A stretch of 64,000 bases of DNA, taken from NCBI GenBank assembly GCA_046047235.1, contig JBJOII010000011.1, positions 16,139 to 80,138 of the forward strand. The letters run 5' to 3'. How positions within the stretch are numbered: position 1 is the first letter of the stretch; every line of letters begins with the position of its first letter. The notes beneath the pieces are model-generated. The model was given only the letters and a program-made list of their open reading frames with translations, did not search any database and was not told the DNA's origin. Below are positions 45,590 to 52,532 of the stretch, piece after piece. Both the position numbers and the translations under genes were made by a program. Origin of the DNA: JBMTVN01 sp046047235. Lineage in GTDB: Bacteria; Verrucomicrobiota; Verrucomicrobiia; Limisphaerales; JAHDYP01.

Positions 45590-47005
45590 ATGCCCCCACA
45601 CGCCTTCCTGAGCTTCCTGCTCGCCTCCCTCCTCAGCTCGGCCTCCCTCGCAGCTGCCCCCACCTGCAATATCTGGTCCCACCAGGGCGACCCCTTCTCC
45701 GGAACACCACTCCTCGAATCCCTCCCCATCCAAACCCCCTACGCCCAAATCCAACTCCCCATCCATTCCATCCAATCCATCGACCTCGCCCAACCCCCAG
45801 ACCAAATCGACCGCATCACCACCACCCAGAACGACCGCATCTCCGGCTTCATCCTCCTCAATTCTCTCCAGCTCCAACCCGCCAACGGCCCCCAACTCAC
45901 GCTCCACCGCGCCGACCTCACCCGCATCGCCTTCATCCACCCCAAGCCCCCAAGCCCCACTACCAACCAACAACTCGTCTTCCTCCGCAACGGCGATGCG
46001 CTCCATGCCCAAATCACCGGCGGCCCCTACCGCATCACCACTCCCCAAACCGATATCCAACTCCCCGCCACCAACCTCGCCTCCGCCCGCTTCACCCCCT
46101 CCTACCCCGTCACCGCCCAAATCCTCACCCGCACGCACACCACCATCAACGGCTCCTGGCCACCCCAAAACCTCTCGCTGCAGCTGCTCTGCGGCCCATC
46201 CATCTCCATCCACCCAGCCCACATCGGCTCCATCGACCCGCCCATCTCCACCAACAACACCACCCCGGCACAACCCACCGGCCCCGGCGGTAACTTCGAT
46301 CTGGTCTGGATACCCCCGGGCCACTTCACCATGGGTAGCCCCAACGAAGAACCCGACCGCGACCTCGATGAAGGCCCCCAAACCCAAGTCACCCTCACCC
46401 AAGGCTTCTGGATCTCCCGCTGCGAAATCACCCAGGCCCAATACCAGTCCGTCATGCAAATCAACCCCAGCCTCTTCCTCGGTGACCCCCGCCGCCCCGT
46501 CGAACGCGTCCGCTACCGCGATGCCACCGAGTTCTGCCAGCGCCTCACCCAACTCCACACAGAACAATCCCTCATCCCCACCAACCACGCCTACCGTCTC
46601 CCCACCGAAGCCGAATGGGAATACGCCTGCCGCGCCAATACCCAAACCCGCTTCAGCCACGGCACCGACCCCCTCGCCCATGACCTCGAAAACTACGCCT
46701 GGTTCAATGCCAATAGCGACTCCTCAACCCAACCCGTCGGCTCCCGCCAACCCAACCCATGGGGACTCCACGACCTCCACGGCAACGTCCTCGAATGGTG
46801 CCTCGACGGTGCCTCCAGCCAACTCCCCGGCAACTCCGTCACCAACCCCCTCACCCCGCCTGAAGGCCTCCTCCGCATCGCCCGCGGCGGTTCCTGGCTC
46901 CACAGCGCCCGCGCCGCCCGCTCCGCCAACCGCGACGCCTATAGCGAATCCACCCGCAGTAGCGACCTCGGCTTCCGCATCGTCCTCACCCACACTAACC
47001 CCTAA
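45590..47005 (+). CDS. Exported protein with C-terminal formylglycine-generating-enzyme-like (SUMF1) domain
   Basis: 471 residues from the ATG at 45590, four bases after the permease gene. Residues 1-22 are a signal peptide. About 30-235 contain two or three short beta modules of the type GDxLxGxI...IPxxxI. From about 237 a FGE-sulfatase domain follows: WIPPGHFTMGSPNEEPDRD, FWISRCEITQAQY, YRLPTEAEWEYACRA, WGLHDLHGNVLEWCLD, IARGGSWLHSA and DLGFRIVL. True FGE oxidises cysteine in sulfatases; most bacterial relatives lack that activity or bind other ligands. Possible accessory protein of the adjacent transporter. Confidence 0.85.
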   Translation: MPPHAFLSFLLASLLSSASLAAAPTCNIWSHQGDPFSGTPLLESLPIQTPYAQIQLPIHSIQSIDLAQPPDQIDRITTTQNDRISGFILLNSLQLQPANGPQLTLHRADLTRIAFIHPKPPSPTTNQQLVFLRNGDALHAQITGGPYRITTPQTDIQLPATNLASARFTPSYPVTAQILTRTHTTINGSWPPQNLSLQLLCGPSISIHPAHIGSIDPPISTNNTTPAQPTGPGGNFDLVWIPPGHFTMGSPNEEPDRDLDEGPQTQVTLTQGFWISRCEITQAQYQSVMQINPSLFLGDPRRPVERVRYRDATEFCQRLTQLHTEQSLIPTNHAYRLPTEAEWEYACRANTQTRFSHGTDPLAHDLENYAWFNANSDSSTQPVGSRQPNPWGLHDLHGNVLEWCLDGASSQLPGNSVTNPLTPPEGLLRIARGGSWLHSARAARSANRDAYSESTRSSDLGFRIVLTHTNP

Positions 47006-47114
47006 CCCCTCCCCCTCTCCCCTCTACCTGCGACGCCGCTCCGCGCCCAGAGTTTCAGTGTTTCGGAACACCGACCTGAGCACCCCTCTGCGCGGAGCGC
47101 TACCGTCTCATCCA

Positions 47115-47305
47115 AATCGAAATCGCTATCGCTGTCGGTATCGAGCACGCCTCCCTGCCGCGTTCTACGCGGCAGCACGTGCAGCCAGGAGACCGTAGAG
47201 AGAAAACAGTGGCACCCTCTCCCCTCTCCTCTCTCCCTGCGGTCCGCCACGCGGACCACAATAGCCCTCAGCCCTCAGCCCTCAGCCCTCAGCCCTCAGC
47301 CCTCT
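47115..47305. repeat. Composite repeat region: ATCGNN hexamers, two mini-hairpins, CCCTCAG heptads
   Basis: In the 362-base gap 47006-47367: hexamer repeat ATCGNN (47115-47145), hairpin CTGCCGCG/CGCGGCAG (47155-47175), hairpin GGTCCGC/GCGGACC (47241-47257), then about six CCCTCAG units (47264-47305). No fluoride-riboswitch-like sequence was recognised before crcB. Confidence 0.8.
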
Positions 47306-47367
47306 GCTCTCTGCGCTTCCCGCTTCCCCATTCCTCCCGCCCTCTCTAGACTCCACCCCGCACAAAC

Positions 47368-47775
47368 ATGACCCTAGCCAACCTCATCGCCACTCTCTGG
47401 GTCGCCCTCGGCGGCGCGCTCGGCAGTGCCGCCCGCTTCGGCCTGTCAGGTTGGATCGCTAATCGTTGGGGCGAAACCTTCCCCTGGGGCACTCTCGTCG
47501 CCAACGTCACCGGCTCACTCGCCATCGGCTTCTTCGCCACACTCACCGCGCCCGATGGCCGCTGGCTCGTCCCCAATACCACCCGACTCTTCTTCCTCAC
47601 CGGCTTCTGTGGCGGCTACACCACCTTCTCCTCCTTCAGTCTCCAAACCCTCAGCCTGATGCAGGAAGGCGAGTGGTTCCCCGCCATCAGCAATATCCTC
47701 TGCTCCGTCCTCCTCTGCCTCCTCGCCGTCTGGATCGGCCACGCCGCCGCCATCAAAATCAACCTCACCCACTAA
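47368..47775 (+). CDS. crcB: Fluoride channel CrcB/FluC
   Basis: 135 residues with four hydrophobic helices. Family motifs GGALGSAARFGLSGW, GTLVANVTGSLAIGFF and GFCGGYTTFSSFSLQT. Exports fluoride as a dual-topology dimer in the inner membrane. One base separates its stop from the DUF190 gene. No Shine-Dalgarno sequence precedes it. Confidence 0.95.
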   Translation: MTLANLIATLWVALGGALGSAARFGLSGWIANRWGETFPWGTLVANVTGSLAIGFFATLTAPDGRWLVPNTTRLFFLTGFCGGYTTFSSFSLQTLSLMQEGEWFPAISNILCSVLLCLLAVWIGHAAAIKINLTH

Positions 47776-47776
47776 C

Positions 47777-48124
47777 ATGCACGCTCCCCAGTCCGCCCAA
47801 CGCCTCCGCATCTACCTCGGAGAATCTGACCGACACCACCACCAACCCCTCTTCGAAGCCATCGTCCTCAAAGCCCGCGAAGCCCACCTCGCCGGAGCCA
47901 CCGTCCTCCGCGGCCCCATGGGCTTCGGCCATTCCAGCCACCTCCATACCGCCAAAATCCTCCGCCTGTCCTCCGACCTCCCGGTCGTCATCGAGATCAT
48001 TGACTCCCCCGAAAAAGTCCAAGCCTTCCTACCCACCCTCCAACCCATGCTCCAAGGCGGACTCGTCACCACCGATACCGTCCAAGTCCTCCACTACCAC
48101 GGATCACCCCCCCAAATACACTAG
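47777..48124 (+). CDS. DUF190 (PII-like) protein
   Basis: 115 residues. Family motifs LRIYLGESDRHHHQPLFEAIVLKAREAHLAGATVLRG (continuous in the protein), MGFGHSSHLHTAKILRLSSDLPVVIEIID. DUF190 proteins resemble PII signal proteins and commonly accompany crcB; a regulatory role in fluoride resistance is inferred from that association. Confidence 0.92.
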   Translation: MHAPQSAQRLRIYLGESDRHHHQPLFEAIVLKAREAHLAGATVLRGPMGFGHSSHLHTAKILRLSSDLPVVIEIIDSPEKVQAFLPTLQPMLQGGLVTTDTVQVLHYHGSPPQIH

Positions 48125-48195
48125 GCCAAGGTCACAAACCAAAAACAGAGGTCCAACGCTCCCGTAGTTCAAAAACACCACCCGAAGCCTCCACC

Positions 48196-48360
48196 CCCCT
48201 TCGCGTCCATTCGCGGTTGCGAAACAGATCCATTCGCGTCCATTCGCGTCCATTCGCGGTTCAGAACCACCCCCCTTCGCGTCCATTCGCGGTTCAGAAC
48301 CACATCCATAGCGTCCATTCGCGGTCCAGAACCACCCCCCTTCGCGTCCATTCACGGTTC
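48196..48360. repeat. Tandem TTCGCGTCCA-type repeats
   Basis: The gap 48125-48358 holds units of 10 bases (CGCGTCCATT) and a longer phrase, CGCGTCCATTCGCGGTTCAG with a C-rich spacer, four times. The last copy merges with the 3' end of the zinc-ribbon gene, whose stop lies in GGTTCAGAA. Confidence 0.8.
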
Positions 48361-48583
48361 AGAATTTGAAGGTCTCGTTCACCCGACCACACTGCGGACA
48401 CCGCGACCGGTCCACATCCGGATCGTCGGTATACACATAGCTGCACTCCTCGCAGCGGAAGACCTTGTCCTCGCTGGGCTCAGGCTCAAACCGGCGCCGC
48501 CGTATGTCGCAATACCGCGACACACTCACCAGTAGAACCAGCATGCTAAACACATAAAGAAACAGCAGCGTGCTGGTCTTCAT
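48359..48583 (-). CDS. Small membrane protein with C-terminal zinc ribbon / rubredoxin-like motif
   Basis: 74 residues from the ATG at 48583, which overlaps the tonB-like stop as ATGA; a TTG at 48643 is less likely. One membrane helix (about 3-22), then an arginine-rich linker and a two-CxxC ribbon, CEEC...CPQCG, 17 residues apart. The spacing is shorter than true rubredoxin, so zinc binding is more likely than iron. Last gene of the exbB-exbD-tonB run; its role there is unknown. Confidence 0.75.
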   Translation of the reverse strand: MKTSTLLFLYVFSMLVLLVSVSRYCDIRRRRFEPEPSEDKVFRCEECSYVYTDDPDVDRSRCPQCGRVNETFKF

Positions 48584-49380
48584 GTAGCTCCACCTCCAGC
48601 AGGTTGACCCGGCTCCCGCTTCGTGGTCGTCGCATTCGACCAACGCACAACAATATTACCCCATAGACGTTCCACCACCGGATCCACCCCCGACGACTCA
48701 GGCGTCAAACGCAATCCGTGCAACAAGGCCACCGCCTGCCGATCCGCCTCCTCCCACCCGGAACTCTTCAAAACCACCGCAGAGAAGACCATGCCATCCG
48801 GCTCCACCGCCACTTGTATCCACGTCGGCTGCAGCAAATTCGTATGACTCAACACCGGCACCTCCGGCCAGCTCTGCACCCCCCTCGCAGCCAAACCATC
48901 ATCCAGCTCCAATCGTGAAACCCGCGCCAAAGCCACCCCGGGAACCTCTACCCTCGTTCCCACCGGCACCCGCAAACCCGACATCACACTTGGCGACCCC
49001 AACCCCGCACCCGGCCCCTGCAATCCCACCCCAAACCAATTCGTTCGCGCTGATAACCACCTCGTCGGCTCGCTCCATTCCAAACGAGGCAAAGGACTCC
49101 GGGAAGCCATCCTCCATGCCTCGCCCGAAAAACCAAAGTCATTCGGAACCGCAAACAACATCGGATCACGCACCCCCAGCTCTCGCGAAGCATCCTCTAC
49201 CCCCACCGGCCACTGAACCACCTCCAAACCGCCCCCGGGCGGACTCACCACCATCGGCGCCGCCTCCCGCTCAGCCACCACCCCCAACAAAAACACCTGA
49301 GCCAAAAATAGCATCACCACCGCGCCAGTCCATTGACGCTCACTCCATGCCTGTAAATCACTCAACCCCGACTTGCTCAT
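48580..49380 (-). CDS. TonB-like energy transducer
   Basis: 266 residues. One N-terminal helix (about 18-36), a periplasmic linker without the usual Pro/Lys-rich stretch, and a C-terminal TonB-like domain (about 185-255: TWIQVAVEPDGMVFSAVVLKSSG, DRQAVALLHGLRLTP, WGNIVVRW). It would transmit energy from the ExbB/ExbD motor encoded directly upstream to outer-membrane receptors. The start overlaps the exbD stop. Confidence 0.78.
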   Translation of the reverse strand: MSKSGLSDLQAWSERQWTGAVVMLFLAQVFLLGVVAEREAAPMVVSPPGGGLEVVQWPVGVEDASRELGVRDPMLFAVPNDFGFSGEAWRMASRSPLPRLEWSEPTRWLSARTNWFGVGLQGPGAGLGSPSVMSGLRVPVGTRVEVPGVALARVSRLELDDGLAARGVQSWPEVPVLSHTNLLQPTWIQVAVEPDGMVFSAVVLKSSGWEEADRQAVALLHGLRLTPESSGVDPVVERLWGNIVVRWSNATTTKREPGQPAGGGAT

Positions 49381-49799
49381 GGTCGTCCACCACCCGACGT
49401 AGGCCGCGTCGCCAATAACGCATTCTTCACTCCCGCCACCCGGCCCGCGTTCATCAACCGTACCAGCGTCTCCTGCGAGACCCGCCGGTCCGCCAGCAGT
49501 ACCAATGTCAACGGGCCATCCGCCGACCTCACCGCCCTCGCCAATCCCCGCTCCAAATCCTCCAACGAAGTCATCTGGTTCAGATAATACAACTGCCCCC
49601 GCTCATCCACCGCCACGGTCACCGTCGCATTCGTCACCCCCGGCAGCCTCGGCCCCTCAGGTAACTCAATCGGTAAACCCCCAATAAACGTCAGCCTCGA
49701 ATGCAACAGCACAATCACCAGCAACAGCAACAATACCCCCGCAAACAAAAAGCCGTCCGCCGGCCCCCGAAATACCCTCGCATGACGCGGAAATCTCAT
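49377..49799 (-). CDS. exbD: ExbD/TolR-family protein
   Basis: 140 residues from the ATG at 49799, which overlaps the exbB stop as ATGA. One helix (about 17-35) and a periplasmic domain with TVTVAVDERGQLYYLNQ and LVLLADRRVSQETLVRLMNAGRVAGV. The conserved membrane aspartate of ExbD is not obvious: the helix reads FLFAGVLLLLLVIVLLHSR with Asp just before it (GPADG). If correct, this is an unusual motor subunit. Confidence 0.82.
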   Translation of the reverse strand: MRFPRHARVFRGPADGFLFAGVLLLLLVIVLLHSRLTFIGGLPIELPEGPRLPGVTNATVTVAVDERGQLYYLNQMTSLEDLERGLARAVRSADGPLTLVLLADRRVSQETLVRLMNAGRVAGVKNALLATRPTSGGGRP

Positions 49800-50422
49800 T
49801 TGCCGTTCGTCAAATTCAGGCTCGAGACCAAATTCAGCACCTCCGTCGAACTCTTCTCCATGTCGATCACAATGCTGTTCACCCTCGCCACCAAATAGTT
49901 GTAGCCCGCATACGCCGGAATCGATACCGCCAGCCCCACCGCCAACGACAACAAAGACTGCCAAATACCTCCCGATAAATCACCCGCGTTCGCAAACGGA
50001 CCACTGCCCTGCAAACTCTGAAACAAATCCAGAAAACCCATCACCGTCCCCAATAAACCAATCAAAGGTGCAATCTGCGCCACCGTCGCCAGAAAGTTCA
50101 GCTTCTCCTCCAACCTCGGAACCTCCTGTAAACCCGCCTCCTCCAACACCTCCCGCACCCCCTCCCGACCCCGCTCACGATTCAAAATCGCCGTCTTCAC
50201 CAAACGTGCCACCGGCCCCGGTGTCGCATCACAAATCGATAACGCCTCCACAATGTTGTCCCGCTTCAGCACGTTCCGAATCCCGTTCAAAAACTCAAAG
50301 GAGTTAATCTGCGCGCGATGATAATGCAAAAACCGCTCTATAAACGTCGCCAACATAACGGCACTCAGCACCAGCAACAACCACACCGCCGGACCCCCGT
50401 GCTTCAGCAAAACCGGTAACAT
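49796..50422 (-). CDS. exbB: ExbB/TolQ/MotA-family proton channel
   Basis: 208 residues with three helices (about 11-30, 110-130 and 150-175). Family motif VAQIAPLIGLLGTVMGFLDLFQ and GIWQSLLSLAVGLAVSIPAYAGYN. It forms the proton channel with ExbD. GGAAGGGG lies upstream of its ATG, a little distant. First gene of the four-gene operon. Confidence 0.92.
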   Translation of the reverse strand: MLPVLLKHGGPAVWLLLVLSAVMLATFIERFLHYHRAQINSFEFLNGIRNVLKRDNIVEALSICDATPGPVARLVKTAILNRERGREGVREVLEEAGLQEVPRLEEKLNFLATVAQIAPLIGLLGTVMGFLDLFQSLQGSGPFANAGDLSGGIWQSLLSLAVGLAVSIPAYAGYNYLVARVNSIVIDMEKSSTEVLNLVSSLNLTNGK

Positions 50423-50522
50423 GCCGGCGGTTATACCCCTTCCCCGCCCCGCTGCAAAGAGGCTTCATTACCCCCCCTGCCAGAAGTCAGCCTGTCCGCC
50501 GTAGCTCTTGGAGCGAAGGAAC

Positions 50523-50771
50523 AAAGCCAAAGGTCAAAGGTCCGTCCGTGCCAGTCCGTGTGCCCGTGTTCACCCGTTCACCAGCGTCCACCCCTACCCC
50601 CAAGCCCCCCGCTCGTGCGAAACGCCTCTCCCACCCTCTCCCCTCTCCCCTCTCCCATCTCCCATCTCCCATCTCCCATCTCCCATCTCCCATCTCCCAT
50701 CTCCCATCTCCTATCTCCTATCTCCCATCTCCTATCTTCCCTCTCCCTGCGCCAGGCTGTTGCCTGGCGCA
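50523..50771. repeat. Composite repeat region: AAAGGTC heptads, CCCATCT heptads and a 10-bp hairpin
   Basis: In the 393-base gap 50423-50815: AAAGGTC-type units (50523-50541), a GTCCGTG-type phrase repeated (about 50541-50575), about 14 CCCATCT/CCTATCT heptads (50636-50741), then a perfect hairpin TGCGCCAGGC-TGTT-GCCTGGCGCA (50748-50771). The dUTPase gene starts 45 bases later. Confidence 0.85.
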
Positions 50772-50815
50772 TTAGGCTTGCACCACACCCCTCACGCAAG
50801 AAATCGTCTCCCCCC

Positions 50816-51196
50816 ATGAACGAACCCGACCAACTCCGCGAACTCTTCCGTATGCAAAAAGCCCTCAACGAACGCATCGGCGTCGTCACCGATGGCATGA
50901 CGGACGAAGAAAAAACGAAATGGGTCCTCAATTACTGCCGCGCCATGACCCAGGAAATGGCCGAACTCACCGATAGCGTCCCCTGGAAATGGTGGGCCAA
51001 ATACCAGAAGTTCGATGAACAAAACGCCCGGGTCGAAGTCGTCGACCTCTTCCACTTCCTCATCAGCCTGGCCCAAGTCCTCGGTATGAGCGCCGACGAT
51101 GTCTTCCAAGCCTACGTCAAAAAGAATGCGGTAAACTTCAAACGCCAGGAGTCCGGCTACACCGAAAAGGACCATAACGACTCCAAACACATCTAA
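50816..51196 (+). CDS. All-alpha dUTP diphosphatase (dimeric, MazG-like)
   Basis: 126 residues from the ATG at 50816; the longer open frame upstream is repeat-derived. Motifs ELTDSVPWKWWAK, ARVEVVDLFHFLISLAQVLGM and YVKKNAVNFKRQESGY match the dimeric dUTPase family; the Glu/Asp residues that bind magnesium are kept (QEMAEL, EVVDLFHF). Hydrolyses dUTP to dUMP and pyrophosphate. Followed after nine bases by hpt. Confidence 0.88.
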   Translation: MNEPDQLRELFRMQKALNERIGVVTDGMTDEEKTKWVLNYCRAMTQEMAELTDSVPWKWWAKYQKFDEQNARVEVVDLFHFLISLAQVLGMSADDVFQAYVKKNAVNFKRQESGYTEKDHNDSKHI

Positions 51197-51205
51197 AGCA
51201 GCTCC

Positions 51206-51823
51206 ATGCCCCGACTGCCCCAACCCCAAAAGCCCCGCCCGGAGGGAACAGTCGTGGTCCAAGACCCCTCCCGCTCCCCCGTCCCGCACCACTGGCGCCC
51301 CAATATCCAATCCATCCTCATCCCCACCACCACCCTCTCCCGCCGCGTCAAATCACTCGCCTACTCCCTCCAACACCACTACCACAATAAAAACCCCGTC
51401 ATCATCTCCGTCCTCAACGGCACAGTCGTCTTCACCGCCGACCTCATCCGCTACCTCAACTTCCCCCTCACCCTCGACTTCATCGGCACCTCCAGCTACC
51501 GCAACCAAACCCAAGCCGGCCCACTCCACTTCACCAAACACCTCTCCACCAATATCCACAACCGCCACGTCCTCCTCATCGACGATATCCTCGATACCGG
51601 CCAAACCCTCCACGCCATCCTCAACCAACTCCGTAGCCTCAAACCCAAAACCCTCCGCACCTGCGTCCTCCTCGAAAAACGCATCCCACATACCCACCCC
51701 ATCCAACCCCACTACACAGGCTTCACTATCCCCAATGCCTTCGTCGTCGGTTACGGACTTGATTACGCCGAACAATACCGCAACCTCCCGTTCATCGGAG
51801 TCCTCAAAACTCCACCACCCTAA
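51206..51823 (+). CDS. hpt: Hypoxanthine phosphoribosyltransferase
   Basis: 205 residues. PRPP-binding loop VLLIDDILDTGQTLHA (about 120-135), ISVLNGTVVFTADLIRYL, SYRNQT flexible loop and VVGYGLDYAEQYRNLPFIGVL at the C-terminus. Converts hypoxanthine or guanine with PRPP to IMP or GMP. An N-terminal extension of about 28 residues is longer than usual, so the true start could be later. Purine-salvage theme shared with nearby guaB. Confidence 0.92.
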   Translation: MPRLPQPQKPRPEGTVVVQDPSRSPVPHHWRPNIQSILIPTTTLSRRVKSLAYSLQHHYHNKNPVIISVLNGTVVFTADLIRYLNFPLTLDFIGTSSYRNQTQAGPLHFTKHLSTNIHNRHVLLIDDILDTGQTLHAILNQLRSLKPKTLRTCVLLEKRIPHTHPIQPHYTGFTIPNAFVVGYGLDYAEQYRNLPFIGVLKTPPP

Positions 51824-51838
51824 CCCCGCTAAACCTAC

Positions 51839-52060
51839 ATGGACATCTTTAACCCAGGCACGCTCTTCGCCTCCCTCATCTGGAGCTCCGTCGGCCTCGG
51901 CTACTTCATCTACGGAAAAAAACAACAGTCCCTCCCACCCGCCATCGGCGGCATCCTCATCATCGCCGCCTCCTACTTCTGCTCCTCCTTCTCCAGTATG
52001 ACCGCCGCCAGCGCCTTCCTCATCGGCGCCATCCACCTCGCCCTCCAACAAGGCTGGTAA
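51839..52060 (+). CDS. Small membrane protein, unknown
   Basis: 73 residues with two to three hydrophobic segments (about 8-24, 34-50 and 53-70) and the motif SVGLGYFIYGKKQ. Proteins of this kind, with LGYFIYGKK after the first helix, occur in many bacteria, usually annotated as hypothetical or amino-acid transport-related; the function is not known to me. Confidence 0.75.
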   Translation: MDIFNPGTLFASLIWSSVGLGYFIYGKKQQSLPPAIGGILIIAASYFCSSFSSMTAASAFLIGAIHLALQQGW

Positions 52061-52069
52061 AAACCCTCC

Positions 52070-52441
52070 CAGAAGCCAGAGGTCAAGGGTCAGGAGTCAG
52101 GAGTCAGCGGCCAACCGCCCGTCCGTGTCCCCCTCAGGTAAAGGCGCACTCTTCGGCATGCTCCCAAGTCATTGATCCAAACCAAGCGCATCGAAATCGA
52201 AATCGCTATCGGTATCGAAATCCAGAGGCCAGCCTGTCCGCCAAAGCCTTGCCAAAGGCCAAAGGCCAGAGGCCAGAAATCAAAGGTGAAGACCAGCAGT
52301 CAAGGGCCGAGAATCTCCCACCGCCAGTCCGTGCCAGTCCGTGTGTCCGTGTCCCACCCTCCCCCACCTACTCCGCGCCGCAGGCGCCTGTCCCCCAGCT
52401 CCCAGCTTCTAGCTCCCAGCTCCCGCGCGCCGCAGGCGCGC
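52070..52441. repeat. Composite repeat region upstream of guaB
   Basis: In the 472-base gap 52061-52532: GGAGTCA-type heptads (52070-52110), ATCGNN hexamers (about 52190-52219), AAAGGCC-type heptads (about 52248-52290), repeated CAGTCCGTG phrases (about 52325-52355), a GCGCC-GCA-GGCGC hairpin near 52374-52388, AGCTCCC heptads (52394-52424) and a GCGCGCC-GCA-GGCGCGC hairpin (52425-52441). No ORF here looks real. Confidence 0.8.
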
Positions 52442-52532
52442 AGCGCCCCCCCTCTCCCCGCGTCACGCAACCATGCGGGACGCGCAACGCTTTCCGCTTG
52501 CCTCACCACCCCCGCTTCCCAAAACATGCCCC

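Noticed and set aside
47306..47367. Fluoride riboswitch before crcB
   Set aside because: None of the conserved crcB-motif segments could be found in the leader; the region is repeat and C-rich DNA.
48104..48355. Small minus-strand frame reading through the decamer repeats
   Set aside because: Encodes only a translation of the repeats (NGRE, EPRMDA phrases); no start context or conservation visible.
50636..50741. CRISPR-like array
   Set aside because: Units are 7 bases and directly adjacent with no unique spacers; no cas genes in the window.
50578..50931. Minus-strand frame with repeated GDGRWEM peptide
   Set aside because: It is the translation of CCCATCT heptads; 7-base repeats give a 7-residue peptide period in any frame.
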